Assembly (NCBI GenBank): GCA_015039365.1
Contig: WION01000003.1
Coordinates: forward strand, 372,001 to 436,000
Length of the DNA: 64,000 nt
Source of the DNA: Amanita rubescens
Lineage: Eukaryota > Basidiomycota > Agaricomycetes > Agaricales > Amanitaceae
Direction: 5' to 3'
Shown: positions 23,828 to 36,313 of the stretch, in pieces
Position numbering within the stretch: the stretch's first letter is position 1
How the letters are laid out: each line of letters opens with the position of its first letter
Position numbers and translations under genes: made by a program
Notes under the pieces: generated by a model
The model's input: only the letters and a program-made list of their open reading frames with translations
Databases searched by the model: none
What the model was told of the DNA's origin: nothing

Positions 23828-26052
23828 CTACGTTCGCTCTGCTAGGAAACGAGAGACTTTTTGGGGGTTCGGGGGCTGTAGCTCCGCGGGTCTTGCACCA
23901 GTAGCTGGTTGATTGGACCTCTCGCGTACAACTGAAGACATGACAGCAGGTGGACGAGTGGGTCGTTTCTCCGCCGTTTGCTGCATATTAGTGGGCGTTG
24001 ATGTGTCCGGTTCGGTTCGAGGCGCGCCACTCGGCTGGGGGAAGGAGGGAGATTCTACTATCATAGAGGAATGTGTTGAGGAGCTCTGGGGAGGTCGAAA
24101 TGAAGGGGAATCGATGATCATCGACTGTTGTAGTGCTTTATCGGTGGGTGGAAGCCTCGGAGGGGGAAAAGAGGGGGAATTTACGATAGTCGAAAGGGTC
24201 GGCGATGTGCCTACAGGAGGCACCGATTTTGTTACTCTTGGAGGCCGACGTTCTACTACCGTAGACGTAGTAGGGAGCGTGGTCGAGACTGTTGGAGTGG
24301 GAGAGATGCTCTTCGCTTGGCTTTGATCAGCTTTGGGTGGACCGGCTCGCGATCGATCCACCTTGAACTTTGATGTCTTGGGCTTCGTGAGCGGGGGTAG
24401 TGTCGCTGTATCCAAAGCTACAGCCGTATCCGTCTCTGCCTTTTTGGGAGGGGCGACGGCGTAGAAGGCCTGATTACCTTCAGGCCCGACGTTGTAAACT
24501 TCGCCCTTGCCGAGTAGTTCTAGAACTTGTTGGACTGCCTCGTTTTCCCCTTCCCCTTCACTTTCGCTATCCGCCCCCACCAGTTGATTTTTAGAATCTA
24601 GCTTTCCCGTGCGGATCGTTTGCTGAAGCGTTTTCGCACTAGATGCTGGGAGGACAGAGCCCTCGAGTGATGTGAGCTGAGAAGGTATTGAAGCATTGTA
24701 CGAGGAGGCGAGCTTGGAGGCTTTGAAACGGGATAATGGGGACTTTGAGGAGTGGGGTTCAGTGACACCGATATCCAAAGCTGTTCCCTACATAGACAGC
24801 GTGAGTAGAGCCTTTCACGCCAAGGGTGTGTGCATACCTTTTGGTCCTCCTCCCCGGTATGAGAATGTGACATCAGGGCCTGTGCAGCGGCTTGCCCGAT
24901 GATACCTCGCTTGGCGTAGTACTCAAGAGCAACCTCCCGCTGATGTTGAGCAAAATCTAAATCTTCGAGGCTTTCATTTGTAGCATCTGATTCAGAGGCC
25001 GAATCTTCAGGAAGTTGTTCGGCGTGCGGACTTTCCTGGCCGTCATCAAGAGAAGCTCCGTCTTCCTTGTCATCGGGGTCGGATTCATCGTCAGAATCAA
25101 GAGGCCTCTGTTGCACGGTCGGAATTTGTCCAACTGGCTTTCTTTCGACAACCTTGGTCTTCATCGGTTGTTTAGTCTCCTCAACTTTAGTAAGAAGAGT
25201 CGGCCGATTCATTGGGCACAGTCTGGCCAGAGAAATGTCCCCCCATGTCTCGCGTTCAGGACTCTTTTCTTGCTCTGTAGTCTCTGCGGGTTCGGCTGCG
25301 AAAGAAACACTCTTCTTCGGCTTTGAAGAGTCGGAAGGGACCGCCTTGCCTGCCATAATCTCGGCGCCATTTTTTTCTTTGTCCGTTGAATTTCCCCCCA
25401 AGAGTGCCCTACCCATCTTCTTCTGCATCTCCCTCGCAGCTGCTGATCTGTCCTTCTCTTTCGCAGCATCCTCCATCTTTTTGCGAATGAGGTCTTTCTT
25501 TTCTTCCAACATCTGTTCTTTCTCTCGCTGCTCTTCGAGCCTTTCTTCTTCTTCTAACATGTCCAAAATGCGTTCGCGCTCTTGGCGCAGGCGCTCCCTC
25601 TGCGTCATTGGCAAAGACGCCAGTGGAATTAATTGATCCTCTTGTGCGATGGACGTTATTCCAGCCTCCAGCGAATCGACATCCTCAACCGGCTCGGATA
25701 TCTCAATAATAGGGAGACCATCCTTATTAACCAACTGGGGGCATTACCGTCTCAGCCCATCACGATACTCCAGATTGCAAAGAAGATACCTCAGCCCGCG
25801 CGCCCTTATCGAGGTGTTGCTGCTCTACAGCATCTTTCCCAAGCAGCTCAATCAACCTTTCGTTGACTCGTTTGATGTCTTCTTCATTAAGTTTCCGCTC
25901 GTCCTCGGGTATAACATCTGGGGCGATGGACCGAAGTAGACCTAACAATGCTATGTAGCGGTATGATCAGACAAGGCTATATCACCTGTCCACAAAAACT
26001 TACCTTGACTACTGCTCTTCTTTAAATCTTGCGCTTGACCTTTGCTAGTCAT
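23828..26052 (-). CDS. URI/Bud27-like (DUF3835) protein without an evident prefoldin domain
   Basis: Starts at 26050-26052. A short N-terminal helical part (LLGLLRSIAPDVIPEDERKL, IKRVNERLIELLGKDAVEQQ) is followed by a charged coiled coil (RERLRQERERILDMLEEEE), then KKSVSFAAEP, ETWGDISLARL, VVERKPVGQIP and SRFKASKL, ending PQKVSRFLAERT at 23828. The VSFA-WGD-VVER-SRFK order is what I know from DUF3835 proteins related to URI/Bud27, cytoplasmic co-chaperones for RNA polymerase assembly and translation initiation. The prefoldin part expected at the N-terminus of URI is not visible. The acceptor for the exon starting near 24789 is the TAG before GGAACAGC, which keeps frame. The C-terminal 250 residues are proline/serine-rich, with a repeated IxxSPSFxPP motif (NSPSFPPPR, DSPSFRPPQ, ESPSFPQPS). 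Confidence 0.6.
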
Positions 26053-26162
26053 ACAATCAGTTCGATGTGTGTTGTCGGTAGTCGGCCCGATATCGTTTGC
26101 AGGTAACGCGACTGTCACATTCACGTGTGGATGTCACGCCATCGACGCGACACTGCAGCGTA

Positions 26163-29100
26163 ATGGCGTCCTTTACTGCTAACGGTCTGCTTGGCTCTGC
26201 CCCACCATTTTTATCAGAGCACCATGGCGCGACAGAACCGAAATCGAATGAGTTTACAGTTGAAAAGAGCCCGGGCACCTTGGAAGACGCGGATTATGCT
26301 GGTAGGATGTTAAGCAATTAAAACTTATAATGCAAGCTAGACGCGAGTTTGATCTAGAGCCCTCTATGCAGATTGATTTTAAGCCTACGGGTTTGCTGGA
26401 CCAAGATTTACTACCTGAAGGTCTGCCGCTTGCAATTTAGTCACCTTAGATGAGCTGAGGACATGCTAGACGACATTACTTTCTCCGGAGGTCTCGGCTT
26501 CGGGCTACCTCATGGATTGGCCCAGACATCTTCTTCGACGGAAGGAGAAAGCATGGGATCCCTTTCAACGGACGAATTCACAACAGCCCAGACGTTTGAT
26601 GGAAAGAAGATTTATCTAAGGCGAAAGACGAGAAATAGAGGGAAAAATCGGGATGTGAGCCTAAGCTATGTCTTCCCTGGTTCCCCCTAACGTAGTCATC
26701 GTCCAGAGTGCTTCAGCGAAATTATCAGGAGCAGTTTCAAAACTTCTGGACGTTCCGATTCACCGCTTATTAGAGAACATCTCTGTTGGCGTTGCTGCCG
26801 AACTGCTGAAAGCGTAGGTGGACTTTTCTGTAGGCAAAATATCATTAAGCCGCCATTAGGGAGCAAGAGTCGTCGACCCTTCAAAATGTAGATAAAGACA
26901 ATGTACCCGATACTCTTTGGGTCGACCGCTATAGACCTACTCGATTCATTGAGTTGATTGGAAATGATCGCATCGCACGAGAAACATTAACTTGGATTAA
27001 ACAATGGGATTGGTGCGTTTTTGGTAAGCGCCCCAAAGCGAAGAGGAAAGCTACTGAGGAAGACGACCCTCTGGAATCATTGGATGAGTTCCGCCGACCA
27101 CAACAGAAGGTACGTATTAACCTGAATCCTGCGCACGCAGTTCTCCTAACCCGTGTTAGATATTACTGCTTTCAGGACCGCCTGGCTTAGGAAAGACTAC
27201 TTTAGCTCATGTCGTTTCCCGTCAGGCCGGCTATGAAGTAATGGAAATCAATGCTAGGTTAATCACTCTAGTTCGAACACGCATACAGCACCTAATTCAT
27301 TATTAATAGCGACGCCCGGACAGGGTCCGTGGTTGAAGACAGGATACGACCGGCCCTAGAGTCTGGCTCAGCTGTAGGCAAGACGAAGCCAGTACTCCTC
27401 GTAATTGATGAAATTGATGGCGCCACCGGCGCTGGAGAGAACGTGCGCAGTCCTCAATTGTGTTCACCCAGTCTCATTAATATTGTCTAGTCGTCCAGCT
27501 TCATCAGTAAGCTCGTACAACTCATACTACATAAACCCCAGAGGAAAAGTGCGCCATAACCAAAAATCCTTGAATTATCCTGACATCGAATCAAGGAGGC
27601 GCAACCTCTGCACGCAATTCGCATGCAAAGCCGTCGGTCCTGCGGCCAATCATCTGCATTTGCAATGATGCCAACTCATCAGCGCTAACGAAACTGCGAC
27701 CACATACATACCACCTGAGATACGCGCGACCCGCGGACGCGCATGTCGTTAATCGTCTACGGTATATATGTGAAGCTGAATGCCTAAGTGTAGAGTCGAG
27801 GGCACTGAGCACTCTAGTCAGTACCGCAAGGGGCGACTTTCGTGGTTGCTTGAACACCCTACAGGTCCGTTCCTGCCATGTATGAAAATATAAGAAACTC
27901 AAATTCGCCTAGTTCCTCAAGGCGCGAAACGAGCATGTAACAGAGTCTGCCGTTCGGCGGGCGACAAATGGAATGAAGGAAGCAGACCTCTCGATATCTG
28001 CCATACTAAACGACCTGTTCAATCCCCTATCTAAAAAGCGAGTACAAGAGCTAGATCTTACTGAGGAAGAAGAGACGAGATATGTCTCTCGGCTTAGCAG
28101 AGAGATTGAAAGTAGTGGGAGAGACAGCTCCGTGGCCATCGGTAAGCACCGTCAGTGATACGAGCAACTGATATCTAAATTGTCTATACAGGCTGTTTTG
28201 CTCAATATCCCAACATGCGGCAACATGATGCCAACTTCTCAAGATACGAAAAAGCCAACGAATGTTTGATAACCTATGATCTCCTCTCAGCCGCGATGTA
28301 CTCGGATGGGGAGTTTGCGCTTCTTCAATACCTACCGTATACCTTAGTGCCATTCTACCCACTCTTTGGCCAGCGGGGCGCCCAAGTGGAGCGCTCACAA
28401 GCCGACTGGGAGGTAAGTCTATGCTCGTGACAAAGATCAACCGCGTAATGCCTCCTACAGTACTTGCAAGTAACCCGTGCAAATGAAGAGATCTACAAAT
28501 CTATGTCCCGCGGTCTTCGAAATTCAAGTGCCAACAGTGATTACAGGCATCTACTCACCTCACCCACGCTACAACTAGAGTTCGTCGCATATATCAATCG
28601 AATAATATCGCCCCCTATTAGACCTGTCTGTCTGACGCCTTGTACTACCATTTACACTTCTGATCTTGTATTCACAGATCAACAGCCAGATTGTTCGAGC
28701 AGAAGAAAGAGCAGTTCTGACACGCCTTGTTGATATAATGATTTCACTGGACCTGCGCTTTCTACAAGAGAGGACGGAGGAGGGCCAGCTGACGTATCGC
28801 CTCGATCCGTACGGCACTATTTGTTCATCATTTGCTAGTCCAGTAACGGCTAGTGTAGGCCCATCGACGTCTTTATCACGTATGACGGCAAGAGAGCGGC
28901 CGATATAGCCGTTTCGCGTTATGCTGTCCGACAATTAGTTGCTAATGAGGTTGGTTATTAAGTTCCTTGGCCGTCGCGAAGCCTAATGATGCCGGACGCG
29001 ATTGTACTAGATAGATGCAAGGGTATCTGCGCGGCAGGCTGGAACCTTTGCAAGTAGCAAAGCAGGAAATTCGCTCTTCGCTAAAGAACAGTCAGTTCTA

Positions 29101-29419
29101 ATTACCACGTCTCTTTTCCCTGTACTAACATTGCAAATTATTAAAGAGCTACAAGTCCGGATAATACGTCAGAGCCTCCCAATAAGCGTGCACGAGTCGC
29201 CGAGGCTGTAGGCAATCTTACCAAACTATCGTAGTAAACTCAACTGACGGAACGCGATTCCAGGTTCCAGTTGATTTCTTCGGCCGCCCTATTATCCGGC
29301 CAAAAAATGACCAACCCAAGGCATCGGAGAAGATGCAGAAAGTCCGCGTCACGTATCGTTTTGCCGAAGGCAATTCAGCAGCCGTGCGGAAGCCAGTCAA
29401 AGTCGAGGCATTCTTGTGA
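26163..29419 (+). CDS. CTF18: Alternative clamp-loader subunit Ctf18
   Basis: AAA+ subunit of the Ctf18-RFC complex, which loads PCNA and supports sister-chromatid cohesion and replication-checkpoint signalling. Key parts: [20 protein letters not shown] (about 26920), the Walker [21 protein letters not shown] (27170-27235), Walker [11 protein letters not shown] (27400), [31 protein letters not shown] (sensor 1 region, about 27647), [14 protein letters not shown], and a C-terminal Ctf18 block ending [20 protein letters not shown]. About a dozen short introns. The frame must shift between 29205 and 29225 (after KRARVAEA) to reach [10 protein letters not shown]; the only GT-AG pair there is 27 bp. 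The join near 26415-26460 needs a 34 bp intron and is uncertain. Confidence 0.88.
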
Positions 29420-30301
29420 ACGACGAGTTTGGGTGGCTTGTACGTGCGTCATGCCCGTTCTAGGCAGGTTCTAGGGCCTTCTGATGAAAACTATACCATG
29501 TTTCACGCGATTGTAGTCCATACATTCCAATACGACAACTAAAATGATCTGGTATATTCATGCTCGATGGGCAGAGCCATTGGCTAGCACATTTCTTCAT
29601 AAAGATGACATCGGTTTGTTTAGATTAAGCTGGTCGAAACACGCTAAGTGACAGAGGCGTCACAGACCTTTTCCCTCTAGTTTGCGTTGGACCGAGCAAT
29701 GGTTACAAGAAAATTGGACATGAATCAAGAAGACAGTATTTGTCCGCGGATCTCTGATGGACACAAGGGAGCGAATTGTGTATGGTTCGCATTTTGGAGC
29801 TTAAAAATATCAATGTGACGACACTGACCCTCGGCGCTATTTGTTCGCCAATGCGCTCCGTTGAATCAGTTACCAGAGGCCTCTTACGGATGTCAGGGGA
29901 AAAACTAAAGTTCTGCCGTCGGAGCATGTGCTCAAAGGTAATATAATTGGCTGTTCGATAACAGTAGTGGCCTCGTTCACATCCATAATCTGGCTTTCTC
30001 CGCGCCTCGACCTCGAAGATTAAGAAGGCAAATGACAGGTCTATTGCCATCCTCAAGCTTAACTGTATGTAATGCCTAGCATTTTTTTTTCACTGCCCTC
30101 TCTTCCTCCTTCATTCATCGTCGAGTATCATGAGACTAACTGACAACACTTCTTTTTTTTCTCCCGTCCTATCTCGATTGGGGGCTACGTCCGTCGTATA
30201 GGCGACATCCCGCTCTGTCTTGCTTGGTATATAAACCCTCGGAATTCATCCTGAGATGCCAACCAATTCCTGTGGATCTACCAACCTCGCAATCGTTTAA
30301 C
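29420..30301. other. Long intergenic region upstream of the hydrophobin gene
   Basis: About 880 bp. The part nearest the hydrophobin carries pyrimidine-rich runs (around 30093-30115 and 30150-30178), a usual mark of strongly expressed fungal promoters. A 117-codon open frame on the minus strand (29703-30056) resembles nothing I know and is probably chance. Confidence 0.5.
30228..30235 (+). promoter_or_regulatory. TATA box of the hydrophobin gene
   Basis: A perfect TATATAAA lies 66 bp upstream of the hydrophobin ATG and just downstream of the CT-rich runs. This spacing fits a short 5' UTR and a strongly regulated promoter. Inferred from position and sequence only. Confidence 0.7.
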
Positions 30302-30784
30302 ATGTTCGCTCGTATCTTCACTCTCCTCTCGGCCTTGGCCATCGCTGCTCCCGTTGTTTCTGCCGTCCCAACCGTACGTCTCCAGCTTCCCTGTGCATAG
30401 CATGATGTCTGACCCGTCCCAAGTTTGGGAACGGTAATTCATGCAGCACAGGCACTATCCAGTGCTGCCAATCAATCCAGAGTGTAATAATGCTTTTTTT
30501 TGACTGTTGGAATAACCGTGTAATTATGTTGCACTGTATAGGCCCACAGCCATGAGGTTGCAGAACTCATTGGATCAGTGGGAGGGTCCCTGAATGGCAT
30601 AACTGGAACCGTTGGCATTAATTGCGTCCACATTGGTGCTGTCACCAACAGCTGCACTGCCCAGACTGCTTGCTGCACCGGTGGCCGAACTGTAAGTCGT
30701 CCGAAATTCATGATTTGACGTTTACTCACATATCATGCTCAGATTGGTCTTGTAGCTGTCGGATGCAGTCCCATCAGTCTCTGA
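30302..30784 (+). CDS. Class I hydrophobin
   Basis: Small secreted amphipathic protein that coats hyphae, spores or fruit bodies. Four exons give about 107 residues. The signal peptide is MFARIFTLLSALAIAAPVVS. All eight cysteines of the family pattern are present: C (NSCST), CC (IQCCQ), C (INCVH), C (NSCTA), CC (TACCT), C (VGCSP). Introns begin after CCAACC (about 30374), after CAGAGT (about 30486) and after CGAACT (about 30690), all phase 0; phase 0 introns with this layout are common in agaricomycete hydrophobins. The short spacing between cysteines 3 and 4, without the class II compactness, supports class I. Its own promoter has a TATA box and CT-rich runs. Confidence 0.95.
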
Positions 30785-31097
30785 TTATGCCTCCCTTATA
30801 GTATCACATTAGAATACTCCGGACAGTCGCAGAGTTGTTTACGCTCTATTCTATATTATGAACAATCAGACAGGTTTCCCTAATCATGTTTTTGGCTCGG
30901 TGAGCTCTGACCAGCGACAAATGAAGGAAAGGGCGATGAAGAGAATCTTAAGTTCCCTGTCAGGACAGTTGAGTAACAATAGAAAGCCCCGATAACCTGA
31001 CCGCACTTAACGCGTCAAGAGATGAGGCCTTGAGGCGCTCAGAACTGAATTACCACGCAACGAATAACTAGCCATTAAAATCATCAATAATAATAAT
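30785..31097. other. Convergent intergenic region after the hydrophobin gene
   Basis: About 310 bp, holding the hydrophobin 3' UTR and that of the transporter gene on the other strand. No other feature seen. Confidence 0.5.
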
Positions 31098-33611
31098 TTA
31101 CAGCACATAACGGAAATCTCTGTTTTGCTTGTCTGTCAAATCGAGGAATGCCTGGAAGCAAATGTAGTGAGAACAACGACACAACTATGCAGTTGCAGAA
31201 AAAAATTGACCTTATCGACCTTCGCCTCAATTGTTGTGCCATCTGGCAACTTCTTTTTGATATAGACGTCATCATAAATATAGTCCCGCTCTTCTGTATC
31301 GCGCTTAATATTTTCGCGTGCAAGAACGATGCGAAGGATTAAAATGGTGATAGCCGCGGCAATATTACATCCTGCAATAATAGACCAAGGTACACGGTTG
31401 CTACGGGGCCGTTAGTCGTTCTAACCTGTCAATAACGAATGCAGAACGGACCGAGGAGCGTATTTAAGTTCCCACATCAGAGGACCAACAGCATTACCAA
31501 GGCCGTAGGCAACAAGGAGAATGGCGTTGACCGTTGTGCCTATACGGCGCAGTTAGGGCGTTTGTCCTAAAATATATCAAATACGCACGCTTGGTATGTC
31601 CCGCAACAAGCACATTGGTCCACCCCAAGATGACTACTAGTGGCACAACGGATAAGACTGTTCAGGGTCAGATCAACTACTTGCTGCTGCAAGGAAGAAA
31701 AAATGTACCCACTATTTACCCAATAAGAGAACAGAAGTCCGATCTTGTTTTTGAACGGCAATGTCTCGACGAGAATGGTTCCAAGGGTAGCGGGTAAATA
31801 AAATACCACGACAGTATATGCGCGGCCGAATTTAGGGAATGCAACCAACGTAATCCCTACTAAAATGGCAATGACTATAGAAAAGGTCATTCCCATCGCC
31901 GTCTCGAGCAAGAGGTGATACTTGCTTTCGACAACGCCATCCACGCATCCAAGAAGAGTCGTCTGAATCAAGTTGAATCCAAATTCTTTCACAATGATTT
32001 GGCGCTGGTTAGTGATCTAAACGAGAAATGAGCGGCAAGGTCGCGGGTAGCAAGGGAAGCAAAGAAGTACAGAATTGAAAATTTGGCTGGAAGAAAGTCG
32101 ATTAATTGCGTCGTATTAAGAAGCAGGGTCAACGTACGATAGTGCGGCGAAGAGGGCCAAGAGATAGGTCTTGGGATCGGTCAGTGCCTCGACAAACCTA
32201 GACCATTCTCTCATCAAGAGCCAAAACAGATGATAGCCACGTACTGTGCCTTCTTCCAGTGTTTATTCTCAACGCCGGCCTGATTGACTTTGATACGTCG
32301 GATGGCAAGAACACGTTCTTCTGGCGTGAGGAAGTATGCATTTGCCGGAGAGTCAGGAAAGAAGAACCTGATTGTTTCTATCTCAGGCTAGGCTCATCAG
32401 CGCGGGGAATACACTAACCAGAACACCACGGAAGTTACTAAAGTAATCAACCCAATAATAATCATCAGCCTTGTGGCGTATTAGGTGCAGAGTCTTATCA
32501 ACTACGACAACGACATACCATTTCCATGGCGCAAAATGGGGCGTCTGGTTGTAAAGTGTTAAATTTAACTGAGGTGTAGAGAGTGGGAGCGTACCTTGGT
32601 ATATGTTACACCAAAACTAACAAAACCAAGGAAAATGAGTGCAAAACCATTCATCAAGACTGTTCATAAGGTGAACACTCTAGCCTCAGACGAGTGACTA
32701 CTTACACCAATAGCCCACTCTCTTGCTTTGTTCATCTCTTGTATAAAACATTGCAGTGACGAGCATGAATCCAGGTGTGATGGCACCTAGGAGAGATTAC
32801 ACAAAACAAACGACGAATAGGCAGAGCGTACCTTCGCAAGCGCCGAGGATGAATCGCACCGCAAATAATGAGCCAAAAGAATTGCAAGCAGCATGAGCTA
32901 GCAGTGCTACAGCCCACACAAAGACGTTGATGCTGGGAAGATATGATTAGATTTGCGTCATTATGCAGCCGTCATTCTTACCTCATCCACTTTCCGATGG
33001 GAAAGCGCTGTAGAGCTAGATTTTGAGGATACTTTGGAAGCAAGGGTACGTTAGAAGGTGAGGAACGAACAAACGTTTGACATACTTCAAAAGCAAGATA
33101 ACTGAGATAGAAGATAGTTCCTAACCAGTTAAATTGATTCCGGTTCAAATGTGCGTCTTCTCTGTTTCAAGGAGTCAGGTTGCAATCTACTGACGGATGG
33201 GCGACAGACGAACAAGATGCCTAGCACAGCTGCTTGACCGAGTGATATCTTATCGGCAAAAGTCATTCTAAGGGTTGTCAAGACGCGCTCGGCATTGCGG
33301 CTAAGCCAACGTACGAGTACATGACTTAATTCGGCTCAGAGTCAGATCCTGGAGGGATATAGGGGACACCACGTACTACACATGAGCGGTAAGATGTACA
33401 TGTCAATCTTGCGCCTTGGTAGAGGAGTCAGACCATAGAAATCTTGTTTGGAATCCTCGTACCTTAGACGGGCCGCCTCTTTTGGATCCAATGGCTCATC
33501 ATCAGTACCTGCAGCCAGATGAGCAGCTACGTCGACGTCCTCGCTGCGAAAGACGGATCCATTGTCACGGTGGGCACCTTTCTTCTCGGATTCGCAGCTG
33601 CTGAAGTCCAT
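31098..33611 (-). CDS. MFS transporter, allantoate permease (Dal5-like) group
   Basis: Plasma-membrane anion:cation symporter of the group that carries allantoate, nicotinate, pantothenate and similar organic anions; the substrate cannot be told. The start (33609-33611) gives a hydrophilic N-terminus, then the typical RRKIDMYILPLMC. Later exons encode FSIVIAILVGITLVAFPKFG, VVILGWTNVLVAGHTKR, TVNAILLVAYGLGNAVGP followed by LMWELKYAPR, and the tail ERDYIYDDVYIKK then AFLDLTDKQNRDFRYVL, a common ending of this group. The gene is split by about a dozen introns of 45-60 bp. The joins I worked through (31157 to about 31216, and 31645 to about 31725) keep frame. Several middle exons were not resolved in detail. 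Confidence 0.82.
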
Positions 33612-34204
33612 GGACGGAAAGAGACAACTGAAGCAAGTTTTATGGCATTCAGGTTTGAATTGTTGCCCAGGTATATAAAATTAGCTTAGCCCTGCCAGAC
33701 CCGTACAAGGCTAGTATGGGCGGTCACGCCGATGATCTCGAAGGTTTGATAAAAAAAATCTGCGCGTCTTTCCCATACTTACGATGAGTGTCACTGTCAG
33801 ACCCCAGAGGGAATGTAACTTTTGGAGAACGACGGGTCAGTGGCGCCCATCATGGTATCTAGTACGCCGGATTCCGAACGACTTCTCCGGGACGCGCAGG
33901 TCAAGCAAAGAGGTTGTTCCGGTCATCGCGTTAACAAAAGGGCCAACATAAAGCACTTATGGCAGCGCGGCGTAAGTTCAAGTTCAAAACGGCGGTATGA
34001 TGCCTTCTCTCACGCGATGCGGCTGAAAACGCCGATCCACGTGTCCCCTGATTCCTCTTGTGCCACACCCTTCAATTCAAAATTGAGCGTGTCCCTTCCC
34101 TGAAACCTTTGAGTACAAATCGAAGCACTGCGTTTCGCGCGTCCAGCACGGACATTATATATTCTACGAGTTGTAGCCCAACTGTTCCATACTGATCATT
34201 CGCA
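33612..34204. promoter_or_regulatory. Divergent 5' region of the permease and CLP1 genes
   Basis: Nearly 600 bp between divergent start codons. A 93-codon open frame (33822-34103 plus) has no recognisable domain and no splice partner. Presumed promoter and 5' UTR. Confidence 0.4.
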
Positions 34205-36119
34205 ATGACATCTGAATCTAAAGCCGTTGTTGTGAAAAAGGAATGGAAACTTGAGCCAGAAACAGAATACAGGTTTGAGTTGGACCCTGGGACCTCGCTT
34301 GCGATCAAGGTGCGTAGATCTAACCAGTTTCGTGGCGCAAAGATTTGACTACATTTTGTCATAAGCTTATCGAAGGATATGCTGAAATCTTCGGCTTTGA
34401 ACTTGTAGAGGGCAAATCATACATTTTTGGCTCCGAATGCAAAGCCGCCGTTTACACCTGGCAGGGATGTACGATCGAGATGAGTTTACGATTCTATTTG
34501 ACTCGCGACGAATGTTCTTATTTCAAAGCACGTTATAGGTCAACCTTCGACGGAGTATGTCTCAGAAGAAACCCCAATGTCAGCTTATGCGAATTTGCAT
34601 ATCGCATTGGAACAGATGCGCGTTCGTTCACTAAGAAAAGTCCACGGATCACCACCGCAGGATGATGAGCCAGACACAGCCGTAGAACCTCCACGGGTTC
34701 TGATTTTAGGTCCCGAAAACTCTGGAAAAACAACGGTGTGTAAAATATTGACAAACTATGCTGTGAGAGCAGGACAAGGGTGGACACCAGTCTACGTCAA
34801 TGTAGATCCGTGCGATGTATGTATATTAAAATTATTCTGATAGACATCTCTCAAGATTTTGCCATAGGGAGGTTGGTCAGCGCCTGGTGCCATTTCGGCT
34901 GCCACGGTATCGGGCCCTATTCCGACTTACTCACCAGCGAACACGTTAGGCTCCGCCTCTAGCACAGCTCCCACGTCATTGTCAGCAAACGCGCTACTTC
35001 CCCTATCATACTGGTACGGCCATGCTGACATTCGAAAAAACCCTCTCTTGGTTGAGCGACTTATCCGAAACCTTGGTGAAAATGTGAGAGATCGCTTCGG
35101 TAATGACGCGGAAAGTATGAAAGATCATTCTCTCAATGGCGGTAGCTTACATGCTCTCTTGCCCCATCCAGGCCGCGTGTCTGGGTTGATCATCGACACA
35201 CCTTCGTCGTTTGCATCAGGCCAAGGGTCCAGCGACGCTCGCCACAAACTTATCAGGGCGTGTGTAGAAGCGTTTAATGGTAAAACCACTTTGACAGATG
35301 AAAGGAATCAATTCATTTAAACAGCACGTAGTTAACGTGATCATTGTTGTTGGTCACGAAAAACTCAACGTGGAGATGCAGCGGATATACGGTTCGCAAT
35401 TAGCAGTCGTCAAGATTCCCAAATCCGGTGGGGTAAGTTATCTTTCTTGCAATCGGTTTCAAGTCACCGCCTTACGGCGTTATGACGAACAGGTGGTTGA
35501 ACTGGACCATTCCTACAGAGAACGCGTGCACGGTTATCAGTTGCACGCATATATGTACGGCCATGTCATCCCTACCCCGGCCGGGGTCTCAAACGGCACA
35601 GTCGGCGGCGAGGCACTCAGCGACCTGGCCCTCGCACCATCATCTACCGTAATCAACTTTAGCGATCTATCAATGTACAGAATTGGAGCAGGTTTAGCTA
35701 TTTACCCGTCTTCTCCCCGACATAGACGCATTAACTTGAGCTTCTCCCGCAGAAACTATGGCACCAACCTCCGCACTCCCCATTGGAGCAAAACGCGTCG
35801 TATCTGAGATCCAACCCGTTCCGGTGGATCCGTCGCACCCAGGCTCAGGTTTGCTCAACGCTGTCGTAGCACTGCTGGCGCCTCTCAATCCCGATGAAAA
35901 CGAGCGATATGACGAAGAACTGTTAGATCTGCCAGTTTCAGGGTTCTTGTTCGTGTACGTTCCTGACTAACCCGTTTTGTGGTTTACCTCTCAACAGTTT
36001 ATTATTATAGTACACATCTTGATATTCCCCGCAAGAAAATGACAATTTTATCGCCCAATCAAGGATCCATAGCAGGAAGAACGGCCATCTTGGGGTCATT
36101 TGAATGGCAGGAACAATAA
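34205..36119 (+). CDS. CLP1: mRNA cleavage and polyadenylation factor Clp1
   Basis: Nuclear ATP/GTP-binding subunit of the pre-mRNA 3'-end cleavage complex CF IA, related to polynucleotide 5'-kinases. The N-terminal beta domain reads WKLEPETEYRFELDPGTSLA, FGFELVEGKSYIFGSECKAA, AVYTWQGCTIEM. The kinase-like core has Walker A GPENSGKTTVCK, then YVNVDPCD and GGWSAPGAISAATVSGPIPT, then LPLSYWYGHADIRKNP. The C-terminal domain ends SPNQGSIAGRTAILGSFEW at 36117-36119. Seven introns, all resolved. The join after CVEAFN uses the CACGTAG acceptor and yields VNVIIVVGHEKLNVEM. No frame breaks. Confidence 0.93.
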
Positions 36120-36313
36120 CGTTATTTTTTTGCCAGGAATCCATACATAGACTTTAAAATTCTGTCGTATGATATCTCGTCTTGATCGGAAGTTCCACTA
36201 CTATGCCGTCAGTTAATGACGGTGTGTATTCCATGATAATAAACAAATCCATATGGTATAGACATGATAAGAGTTGATTTAGCTATGTTCCAAACGCGTG
36301 ACTAGTCGACTAG

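Noticed and set aside
29703..30056. 117-codon open frame on the minus strand upstream of the hydrophobin gene
   Set aside because: No family resemblance, no splice partner, and composition like random sequence.
33822..34103. 93-codon open frame between the permease and CLP1
   Set aside because: No recognisable domain, and it sits in the divergent promoter region.
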